DNA from: an uncultured Eubacterium sp.
GTDB taxonomy: Bacteria > Bacillota > Clostridia > Lachnospirales > Lachnospiraceae
DNA: 5,325 bases
Reading direction: 5' to 3'
NCBI GenBank assembly: GCA_946412445.1
Contig: CAMKHH010000113.1
Span: 1-5,325 of the forward strand
The position numbers and the translations under genes were made by a program. The notes beneath the pieces are model-generated. The model saw nothing but the letters and a program-made list of their open reading frames with translations. It was not told the DNA's origin and ran no database searches. Shown here piece after piece: positions 1 to 5,325 of this stretch (its first letter is position 1; each line of letters starts with the position of its first letter).

Positions 1-4
1 CCTA

Positions 5-13
5 CATATAGTA
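5..13 (+). promoter_or_regulatory. possible sporulation sigma (E/K-type) -10 element upstream of yqfC
   Basis: The bases CATATAGTA match the CATAnnnTA pattern of sigma-K -10 elements and are one base from the sigma-E pattern CATACAnT. In Bacillus subtilis yqfCD belongs to the mother-cell sigma-E regulon, so a promoter of this class about 65 bases ahead of yqfC would make sense. The -35 element would lie left of the window, so only half of the promoter can be judged. A nine-base AT-rich match can arise by chance. The rest of the stretch to base 78 shows no gene or hairpin. Confidence 0.3.
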
Positions 14-78
14 TTCAATAAGACCAGTGTCCTGTATGAATCTTTTTTACAGTACACGGGGTTTGGGAGCCTTTGCCT

Positions 79-357
79 GTGAAAAAAAAACCAACTGATA
101 TCGGCTCATCCTGGCTTAGCCGGATGCAGATTCCAACAGATCTGGCTTATCAGGAATCTGTTATAACGTTTTGGGGAAAGCGTGAAGTATGCATAGAAAA
201 TTATCGCCATATTCTGGAATACAGATGTGGAAGGATTGTACTCTTGCTGAAAAACGGAAAATTGTGCATCAATGGTTCAAATCTTAATATCACACACTAC
301 AGCAGAGAGGAAATGAAAATTTCCGGACAGATACATGAGATAACTTTCGAAATTTAA
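79..357 (+). CDS. yqfC: sporulation protein YqfC
   Basis: A 92-residue protein of YqfC type, close to the roughly 93 residues of the Bacillus homologue. It shares the family layout: a short basic N-terminus (MKKKPTD), then a predicted beta-rich body with IENYRHILEY near residues 39-48 and LLLKNGKLCINGSNL near 55-69, resembling the 'IENHRG...LLLKHGQLLITG' stretch I recall for B. subtilis YqfC. There is no signal peptide or membrane segment. Its biochemical role is not established; it is known as a mother-cell sporulation protein. I chose GTG at 79 because GGGAG at 65-69 lies nine bases ahead of it. A TTG at 73 is also open but sits only three bases from that site. The gene ends 15 bases before yqfD, so the two are almost certainly co-transcribed. 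Confidence 0.85.
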   Translation: MKKKPTDIGSSWLSRMQIPTDLAYQESVITFWGKREVCIENYRHILEYRCGRIVLLLKNGKLCINGSNLNITHYSREEMKISGQIHEITFEI

Positions 358-372
358 AGAGGAGGAGGTTTC

Positions 373-1620
373 ATGAATCAGCTGATTCGGTATTGTAAAG
401 GATATCTGAAACTACGGCTTACCGGCCGTATGCCGGAGCGGTTCTTAAATCTCTGCGCTGCAAATCAGATTATTATTTGGAATCTGCTATATGATGATAA
501 GAACAGCTATCTGCTGACCATGTCTATACAGGATTTTCGTAAGATTCAGCCACTGTGCCGTAAGACCGGCTGTACGCTTCATATCGTGGAAAAGCATGGA
601 TTGCCCTTCTTTTTTTATAATAACAGAAAAAGGAAGGGGTTTTTTATTGGATTTCTATTGTTTGTAGGATTGTTATATCTGCTGTCATGCTTTATCTGGA
701 ACATCCACATAGATGGCAATCATGCTAACAGTACGTTCACAATTCTCACGTTTCTGGAACAAAAAGGCATTCATCATGGAATCTGGAAGAATGATGTTAT
801 CTGCCAGGATATTTCGGCGGAAGTAAGGCAGGCATTCCCGAACATTACCTGGGTGTCCACAAAGATTGAGGGAACTCGCCTCCTTGTTGAAATTAAAGAA
901 AATGTGGATGGATATAAAGTAAAAGAATCGGAACAAAAGGAGTCAAATCCCTGCAACCTTACAGCCACCAAGGCCGGGGAGATTGTAAAAATCATAACCA
1001 GGAGCGGAATACCAAAAGTAACAGAGGGAACCTTATGTGAGAAAGGCGAAATTCTCGTGAGCGGAGAAATACCAATCATCAATGATGCGGGGGAAACAAT
1101 CCGTTACGATTATGTACATGCCGACAGTGATATCTACCTTAAAACGCAATATTACTATTATAAAGAATTTAAAAGGAAGTATACCCATCGGGAATATGCG
1201 GAGGAAATTAAAACATATCCATTTTTAGAAGCGGGTGATTACAGGCTGGATTTAAAGCTTCCCAAAAAAAGAAATGTTCCGGTTGTCTCCTATGAGAACC
1301 GGCATCAGTTATTTTTAACAGAAAACTTTGCATTGCCCATCTACTACGGAACCACAACCAGCCGGACGTACCGTGAACAGGAACAGATTTATACGGAAGA
1401 TGAGTGCCGGGATATCGCCGGAAAACAGCTCCGCCAATATCAGGATGAACTGGAAAAAATGGGGGTTCAAATATCTGAAAATAATGTTAAAATAAAGATT
1501 ACAGATACGAAATGTATCGCAAAGGGTGAATTAATAGTTATTGAACAGGCAGCAGAGGAGACTCCCTGTGAAATACAGGAAGTATCGCCCGGAAAGGAAC
1601 ATTCATTGGATGAGCAATAG
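373..1620 (+). CDS. yqfD: sporulation protein YqfD
   Basis: A 415-residue membrane protein of the YqfD sporulation family, close to the roughly 400 residues of Bacillus YqfD. Residues 1-85 are a cytosolic domain rich in basic and aromatic residues and ending in a basic cluster (NNRKRK). One strong transmembrane helix spans about 89-109. It is followed directly by WNIHIDGNH, which resembles the start of a POTRA/FtsQ-like extracytoplasmic domain (about 108-180, including GTRLLVEIKEN). The rest is a large extracytoplasmic region with GEIVKIITRSGIPKVTEG and repeated GE-x-L-V-S-G-type strands, ending in an acidic tail. It probably acts in the mother-cell membrane around the forespore; its molecular activity is unknown. 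The start is clear: ATG at 373 follows a very strong GAGGAGGAGG site (359-368). Its last 11 bases overlap phoH, which suggests translational coupling. Confidence 0.9.
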   Translation: MNQLIRYCKGYLKLRLTGRMPERFLNLCAANQIIIWNLLYDDKNSYLLTMSIQDFRKIQPLCRKTGCTLHIVEKHGLPFFFYNNRKRKGFFIGFLLFVGLLYLLSCFIWNIHIDGNHANSTFTILTFLEQKGIHHGIWKNDVICQDISAEVRQAFPNITWVSTKIEGTRLLVEIKENVDGYKVKESEQKESNPCNLTATKAGEIVKIITRSGIPKVTEGTLCEKGEILVSGEIPIINDAGETIRYDYVHADSDIYLKTQYYYYKEFKRKYTHREYAEEIKTYPFLEAGDYRLDLKLPKKRNVPVVSYENRHQLFLTENFALPIYYGTTTSRTYREQEQIYTEDECRDIAGKQLRQYQDELEKMGVQISENNVKIKITDTKCIAKGELIVIEQAAEETPCEIQEVSPGKEHSLDEQ

Positions 1621-2632
1621 CATAATAGAAAGCCGGATGGAATTTCCGGCGCAGCATGAAAAAAATATTTTCGGACAATTTGATGAGCACATAAAAGCAT
1701 TGGAACGGGCTTTGAATGTATCACTTATTTCCAGAGACGGCCAGCTTAAAGTTATTGGGCCGGAATCAAATGTGAGCAGGGCTGTAGCGTGCTTAAAGCA
1801 GCTGATTGAATTATCCTCCAGGGGTAATGAAATCACAACGCAGGATGTGAACTATATTCTTTCCCTGTCTATGGAGCATAAGGAATCGGCCATGGTGGAA
1901 CTGGATGGCGATTTGATCTGCCATACCATAAACGGCAGACCAGTGAAACCTAAAACACTTGGGCAGAAAAAATATGTGGATCAGATTCGCGAGAAAATGA
2001 TTGTGTTTGGCATCGGCCCTGCCGGTACAGGTAAGACTTATCTGGCCATGGCCATGGCAATTACGGCTTTCCGCAACGATGAGGTCAGTCGGATTATTCT
2101 GACTCGTCCGGCCATAGAAGCCGGGGAGAACCTGGGCTTTCTTCCCGGGGATCTCCAATCTAAAGTAGATCCCTATCTAAGACCGCTGTATGATGCTCTG
2201 TATCAAATCATGGGAGCGGAAAGTTATCAGAAGAATATGGAAAAGGGCCTGATTGAAGTGGCGCCTCTTGCCTATATGAGAGGGCGCACATTGGATAACG
2301 CATTTATTATTCTGGATGAGGCACAGAACACAACACCCGCCCAGATGAAGATGTTTCTGACCCGGATAGGTTTTGGCTCCAAGGTCATTGTTACAGGGGA
2401 TGCAACCCAAAAGGATTTACCGGTGCACGTAAAATCAGGACTGGATGTGGCAGCTCAGGTATTGAGGCATGTGGAAGGAATTTCATTCTGTGAATTGACC
2501 AGCAAGGATGTTGTCCGCCATCCGCTGGTTCAGCAGATTGTACAGGCGTATGAGTCGTATGAGAAAAAGCATAAGGTTTCACCGGGTGATTCCCCGCAGA
2601 ACCGGAAGAATAACAAAAGGAGGCGGTTATGA
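1610..2632 (+). CDS. phoH: PhoH family ATPase (YbeZ-type)
   Basis: A 340-residue cytosolic P-loop ATPase of the PhoH/YbeZ family. Residues about 20-70 form a KH-like RNA-binding segment (FGQFDEHIKALE...LKVIGPE). The ATPase core carries Walker A GPAGTGKT at 136-143, the RPAIEAGENLGFLPGD block at 166-181, Walker B IILDEAQN at 233-240, a sensor-like VTGDATQKDLP at 261-271, and the C-terminal RHPLVQQIVQAYE motif at 303-315. Family members partner with YbeY in rRNA processing and ribosome quality control, and the two genes are adjacent here, as in many bacteria. ATG at 1610 is preferred: AAAGGA (1593-1598) lies upstream and it gives normal family length. An open frame back to 1541 lies wholly inside yqfD. 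The basic tail KRRRL is encoded by the same bases that form the ybeY ribosome binding site (AAAGGAGG, 2616-2623). Confidence 0.94.
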   Translation: MSNSIIESRMEFPAQHEKNIFGQFDEHIKALERALNVSLISRDGQLKVIGPESNVSRAVACLKQLIELSSRGNEITTQDVNYILSLSMEHKESAMVELDGDLICHTINGRPVKPKTLGQKKYVDQIREKMIVFGIGPAGTGKTYLAMAMAITAFRNDEVSRIILTRPAIEAGENLGFLPGDLQSKVDPYLRPLYDALYQIMGAESYQKNMEKGLIEVAPLAYMRGRTLDNAFIILDEAQNTTPAQMKMFLTRIGFGSKVIVTGDATQKDLPVHVKSGLDVAAQVLRHVEGISFCELTSKDVVRHPLVQQIVQAYESYEKKHKVSPGDSPQNRKNNKRRRL

Positions 2633-3076
2633 CACTGCAGTTGGAAGATGAACAGGTACTGAAACTGCCCTTTGATTATGAAGAGTTGGCAAGGCAAGTT
2701 ATTGATCAGGTTTTGGACATGGAAGAATGCCCTTATGAATCCGAAGTATCACTGACATTGACAGACAATACAAAGACTGGTGGATTTTCAGAAGCCGGCA
2801 GATTATGATTTATTGGAAAGAGACGGATGGGAGGCGTACTTTAACCCAGAGACTGGAGAGCTGATGTTAGGAGATATTGTAATCTCCATAGAAAGAGCCA
2901 GTGAACAGGCCCGGGAGTATGGGCACAGCCTAAAACGGGAATATGCATTTCTGATTGCCCACAGCATGTTGCATTTACTTGGTTATGATCATATGATTTC
3001 AGAAGAGGCAGCTGTGATGGAGCAAAAACAGACTGCGGTGTTGAAAAAATTAAACATCACCAGGGAAGGGGAATAA
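2629..3076 (+). pseudogene. ybeY: ybeY, 16S rRNA maturation endoribonuclease, broken by internal deletion(s) and frameshift
   Basis: YbeY is a metal-dependent endoribonuclease needed for 16S rRNA 3'-end maturation. The start is intact: ATG at 2629 overlaps the phoH stop as ATGA and has a strong AAAGGAGG site. The first frame reads as a normal N-terminus to SLTLTDN (residues 41-47), then turns into unrelated residues and stops at TGA 2806-2808 after 59 codons. The C-terminal half continues one frame over, from about 2768-2780 to 3076. It includes GELMLGDIVIS, EYGHSLKRE and the metal-binding HSMLHLLGYDH, an H-x3-H-x5-H triad with histidine codons at 2960, 2972 and 2990. The ExIxxxNxxFRxxDxPTDVLSFPM region expected between the halves is missing, apart from a possible IQRL remnant. 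The total is 448 bases, against about 510 expected for a 165-170 residue protein, a net loss of about 62. A true lesion and a sequence error are both possible. Confidence 0.87.
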
Positions 3077-3078
3077 CT

Positions 3079-4197
3079 TTGAAAAGAAAAAGTCATTGGA
3101 AGGGACTGCTGTTTGCCGGATGTGTGGTTGTACTTGTTGCCGGATGCGGAAAAAAAACAGATACAACAGATGGACCTCGGACGACTCAGGAAGCGACAGT
3201 AGAAGCAACTCCTACACCCGAAGAAGAGGACATTCAGGAATCTGCACAAGAAGAAAAAGCAGAGCTTCCGGAGGGTATGGTACGCAGTTATCTCACCGGA
3301 GATCCTGTACCAGAGGCAGTGGGAAGAAGACGTCCTGCGGCAATTATGCTGAACAATATTAAAGCTGCCTGCCCCCAATTTGGCATCAGCCATGCCGGAG
3401 TCATCTATGAGGCACCTGTAGAGGGTGGTATTACCCGGCTCATGGGTATCTTTGAGGATTATGATAATCTGAAAAAGATAGGATCAGTCAGAAGCTGCAG
3501 AGATTACTTTATCTTTTATGCCGCCGGATTTGATGCAATCTACTGCCATTATGGACAGTCTGTCTATGCGGTTCCCTATCTGGAAGAGCCAGAGGTGGAT
3601 AATTTAAGTGGTCTCGAAGGCTATGGTAGCCAGGTGTATTATCGAACCTCCGACAGGAAGCCGCCTCACAATGCGTATACCAGTTTTGAAGGAATACAAA
3701 AGGGAATTGAAATCAATGGCTATTCCCAGGAATATCCCCCAAACTACCAAAGCTCTTATCTCTTTACTGATGATCGGCATCCGGTTACGCTGGATGATGG
3801 TATTACTGCCAATAAGGTAACACCGGGAGGCTATCAATATAACACGCCCTGGTTTTCCTATAATCAGGAGACCGGTCTTTATGATCGTTTTCAATTTGGG
3901 GAAGCCCAGATTGATGAAGAAACCGGTGCCGGGCTTTCGGTGAAGAACATCATTCTTCAGAATTCCGGCTGGAAGAAGTATGATGAAAATGGCTATTTGA
4001 ATATCGATGTAAACACGTCCGGAACAGGAACTTATATTACCGGAGGTAAAGCCATTGATATTACCTGGGACAAAAAAGATCCCTGGGGTGCAACTTATTA
4101 TTACGATTCTAATGGAAACCAGATCACGATGAATCAGGGAAAGACCTGGGTTTGTATTATACTTGATACTTCAGCTGACAACACTGTAATTGAATAA
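3079..4197 (+). CDS. yerB: YerB-like lipoprotein with DUF3048 domains
   Basis: A 372-residue secreted lipoprotein. The N-terminus is a lipoprotein signal peptide: basic MKRKSHWK, a hydrophobic stretch at 9-21, then the lipobox V-A-G-C with the lipidated cysteine at 23. A low-complexity Thr/Glu/Pro linker (about 28-64) follows. The body matches the YerB/DUF3048 family: RPAAIMLNNI at 85-94, PQFGISHAGVIYEAPVEGGITRLMGIF at about 99-125, the conserved GSVRSCRDYF block at about 135-144, then a C-terminal domain ending in GKTWVCIILD. Its function is unknown; anchoring on the outer face of the membrane is inferred. It starts at TTG 3079 behind GGGAAGGGG (3063-3071), two bases after the ybeY stop, so it would normally be coupled to ybeY translation. 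No ATG nearby gives a complete signal peptide. The listed stop leaves a 58-base gap before the next gene. Confidence 0.88.
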   Translation: MKRKSHWKGLLFAGCVVVLVAGCGKKTDTTDGPRTTQEATVEATPTPEEEDIQESAQEEKAELPEGMVRSYLTGDPVPEAVGRRRPAAIMLNNIKAACPQFGISHAGVIYEAPVEGGITRLMGIFEDYDNLKKIGSVRSCRDYFIFYAAGFDAIYCHYGQSVYAVPYLEEPEVDNLSGLEGYGSQVYYRTSDRKPPHNAYTSFEGIQKGIEINGYSQEYPPNYQSSYLFTDDRHPVTLDDGITANKVTPGGYQYNTPWFSYNQETGLYDRFQFGEAQIDEETGAGLSVKNIILQNSGWKKYDENGYLNIDVNTSGTGTYITGGKAIDITWDKKDPWGATYYYDSNGNQITMNQGKTWVCIILDTSADNTVIE

Positions 4198-4206
4198 AAA
4201 TCCTTT

Positions 4207-4286
4207 TCCAGGAGATACTATGGATAAATATGGAATTCACAAAGGAGCGAATAATATGAAAAAATTATCTTATAGTATCTCCTGGA
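4207..4286 (+). repeat. perfect 15-base inverted repeat flanking a start codon
   Basis: Bases 4207-4221 (TCCAGGAGATACTAT) are the exact reverse complement of 4272-4286 (ATAGTATCTCCTGGA), and two G-U pairs could extend the stem inward. The 50-base loop holds the AAAGGAG site (4241-4247) and ATG (4256) of the BofC-like gene. The left arm contains a second AGGAG (4210-4214) with an in-frame ATG at 4220. The right arm lies in codons 6-11 of the gene. No T-run follows, so this is not an intrinsic terminator. A role in translation control is only inferred. Confidence 0.7.
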
Positions 4287-4603
4287 TCTGCATTGTACTG
4301 CTACTTTGTATGGCTTACTACGGAAGCTATGAACTGGGTCAGAAAAAACAGAAGGAACAATCACAGACAGAACACATTCAAAATGAGACCAGGGAGGTCA
4401 ACAGTGACGGCAAGAATGCATACGTTCTAAAAGAAGAAAATGGTGAGGTGCAGGTATATCAATCTGATGGAGAGACATTGTATGAATCTACAGGCATTCC
4501 GGTTTCCGCTCTTCCACAGGAGATGCAGGAGGAGATTACAAATGGAAAATCAATCAAGGACAGTGCCTCTTTATACAGCTTTCTGGAGAACTACTCCAGC
4601 TAA
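4256..4603 (+). CDS. small membrane-anchored protein with BofC C-terminal-like domain
   Basis: A 115-residue protein. Residues 1-24 form a hydrophobic signal anchor (SISWICIVLLLCMAYYG). They are followed by a hydrophilic Lys/Gln/Glu linker (about 28-52) and a compact C-terminal domain, with YVLKEENGEVQVYQSDGE at 56-73, then GIPVSALPQEMQEEI and a closing LYSFLENYSS. The run 'YVLKE-x-NG-x-V-x-VY', then 'I-x-VS-x-LP', and a terminal 'LLEDYSS'-like end resembles the C-terminal domain of BofC, the forespore-secreted regulator of SpoIVB signalling in Bacillus. Many clostridial proteins carry only this domain, so the specific BofC role should not be assumed. ATG at 4256 has AAAGGAG eight bases upstream. 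ATG at 4220 is also open with AGGAG five bases upstream, but would add a polar extension ahead of the signal anchor. The gene lies 58 bases after the lipoprotein gene and ends the operon. Confidence 0.75.
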   Translation: MKKLSYSISWICIVLLLCMAYYGSYELGQKKQKEQSQTEHIQNETREVNSDGKNAYVLKEENGEVQVYQSDGETLYESTGIPVSALPQEMQEEITNGKSIKDSASLYSFLENYSS

Positions 4604-4646
4604 GCTTCCGCATTTATGGACAAGTTGTCCTTCCATGCTTTATGAC

Positions 4647-4686
4647 AAAGACTGTCTTAAACGGGCAGTCTTTCTTTTTGCTTTTT
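4647..4686 (+). terminator. intrinsic terminator of the yqfC to bofC-like operon
   Basis: AAAGACTG (4647-4654) pairs perfectly with CAGTCTTT (4666-4673). Three further inner pairs (U-G, C-G, U-G) give an 11-pair stem around a five-base loop (4658-4662). CTTTTTGCTTTTT follows at 4674-4686. It lies 43 bases after the last stop codon of the operon and before the proB promoter, as expected for a rho-independent terminator. Confidence 0.85.
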
Positions 4687-4695
4687 ATAAACAGC

Positions 4696-4724
4696 TTGCG
4701 AAGTATGCCCGGACATTGTAAAAT
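4696..4724 (+). promoter_or_regulatory. sigma-A-type promoter of proB
   Basis: TTGCGA (4696-4701) and TAAAAT (4719-4724) are separated by exactly 17 bases. They match the TTGACA and TATAAT consensus at four and five of six positions. The pair sits between the operon terminator and proB. Transcription would begin near 4731, leaving a leader of about 48 bases, too short for a T-box or other large riboswitch. Confidence 0.7.
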
Positions 4725-4778
4725 AGAATAATACCAGGATTATAGTACCACAAAACATGAGAAAGCAGGTATCAGAAA

Positions 4779-5325
4779 TTGAATCTACGTGACGGACTGA
4801 AAGATAAAAAGCGCATTGTAATAAAAATAGGCTCATCCTCCCTGACACATCCTGAAACAGGCTCTCTGGATCTGATTAAGCTTGAGATACTGGTAAGAGA
4901 AATCAGTGATCTCAGGAATCAGGGAAAAGAAGTGGTTCTGGTTTCCTCAGGAGCCATCATGGTCGGAAGAAGGGCGCTTGGTTTTTCGAACAAACCACAG
5001 AAGCTCTCTGAGAAGCAGGCATGCGCTTCTGTCGGACAGGCCAGGCTGATGATGATTTATCAGAAGCTGTTCATGGAATACAATCAGATCGCCGGTCAGA
5101 TTCTTATGACAAAGAATACGATGCTCAACGATTTGAACCGCATGAATGCGAGAAATACTTTTCAGGAACTGTTATCCATGGGTGTTATTCCAATCGTAAA
5201 TGAAAATGATACCATTGCTACCTTTGAAATCGAATTCGGAGACAACGACACACTTTCAGCCGTGGTAGCAGCCCTGATTGGTGCGGATCTGCTGATTCTT
5301 CTCTCAGATATCGACGGCTTGTTCA
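4779..5325 (+). CDS. proB: glutamate 5-kinase, N-terminal part (cut by window edge)
   Basis: The first 182 residues of ProB, the cytosolic kinase that phosphorylates L-glutamate with ATP as the first step of proline synthesis. The amino acid kinase fold is clear. VIKIGSSSLT at 14-23 holds the phosphate-binding lysine (K16). It is followed by VVLVSSGAIMVGRRALG at 52-68, KQACASVGQARLMMIYQKLF at 79-98, GVIPIVNENDT at 135-145 and FGDNDTLSAVVAALIGADLL at 153-172, which includes the N-D pair of the glutamate/active-site loop. The frame is open to the last base, so the end and any C-terminal PUA domain cannot be seen. TTG at 4779 is the best start: an in-frame stop at 4758-4760 closes the frame upstream, and AAGCAGG (4763-4769) is a weak ribosome binding site nine bases away. 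It has its own promoter, and proA commonly follows in such genomes. Confidence 0.94.
   Translation, partial: MNLRDGLKDKKRIVIKIGSSSLTHPETGSLDLIKLEILVREISDLRNQGKEVVLVSSGAIMVGRRALGFSNKPQKLSEKQACASVGQARLMMIYQKLFMEYNQIAGQILMTKNTMLNDLNRMNARNTFQELLSMGVIPIVNENDTIATFEIEFGDNDTLSAVVAALIGADLLILLSDIDGLF

Noticed and set aside
14..40. A sigma-A promoter (TTCAAT, then TATGAA) ahead of yqfC
   Set aside because: The spacing is only 15 bases and both hexamers are poor. The sporulation-type -10 at the left edge is more plausible, though also unproven.
685..2582. Several minus-strand open frames of 63-115 codons opposite yqfD and phoH
   Set aside because: They have no recognisable domains or convincing start signals, and they mirror the codon pattern of well-supported plus-strand genes.
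2629..3076. Programmed ribosomal frameshift that would rescue ybeY
   Set aside because: There is no slippery heptamer or clear downstream hairpin at 2761-2808. Even a perfect frame change would leave out about 20 conserved residues including TDVLSF.
2780..3076. An independent 98-residue gene starting at GTG 2780
   Set aside because: There is no ribosome binding site ahead of it, and the sequence begins mid-domain at VDFQKP. It is the C-terminal part of broken ybeY.
4725..4778. T-box or other riboswitch controlling proB
   Set aside because: The leader is only about 48 bases and has no T-box sequence or terminator between the promoter and the start codon.
4757..4792. An 11-codon leader ORF (MRKQVSEIEST) overlapping the proB start
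   Set aside because: It has no ribosome binding site and no proline codons, and is not followed by an attenuator hairpin. Probably chance.

Overview
The window reads as chromosomal DNA of an anaerobic, endospore-forming Firmicute. Class Clostridia and a Lachnospiraceae-like lineage fit best. The reasons are two YqfC/YqfD-type sporulation genes, strong AGGAGG-type ribosome binding sites, moderate base composition, and a gene set and order I associate with that group. The taxonomic placement is inference; no 16S or similar marker is present. I see no mobile element, tRNA, CRISPR array or phage gene. The window looks like core genome, not an accessory island.

Layout, all on the plus strand. Bases 1-78 are upstream DNA with a possible mother-cell sporulation -10 element at the left edge. 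A tightly packed operon follows: yqfC (79-357), yqfD (373-1620), phoH/ybeZ (1610-2632, overlapping yqfD by 11 bases), ybeY (2629-3076, overlapping phoH by 4 bases, and broken), a YerB/DUF3048 lipoprotein gene (3079-4197), and a small membrane-anchored protein with a BofC-C-like domain (4256-4603). An intrinsic terminator at 4647-4686 closes the unit. A housekeeping-type promoter (4696-4724) then drives proB, glutamate 5-kinase, which runs off the right edge.

How they fit together: YqfC and YqfD are sporulation proteins. PhoH/YbeZ and YbeY are a known functional pair in 16S rRNA 3'-end maturation and ribosome quality control. The lipoprotein and the BofC-like protein would act at or outside the membrane. 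proB is a separate transcription unit for proline synthesis.

Two points stand out. First, ybeY carries a net loss of about 62 bases that removes the family's TDVLSF region and shifts the frame, although its start signals, C-terminal half and His triad are intact. This is either a real lesion in a normally conserved gene or an assembly error. Second, a perfect 15-base inverted repeat surrounds the translation start of the BofC-like gene, with that gene's ribosome binding site and ATG in the loop. I found no convincing previously undescribed multi-gene system.
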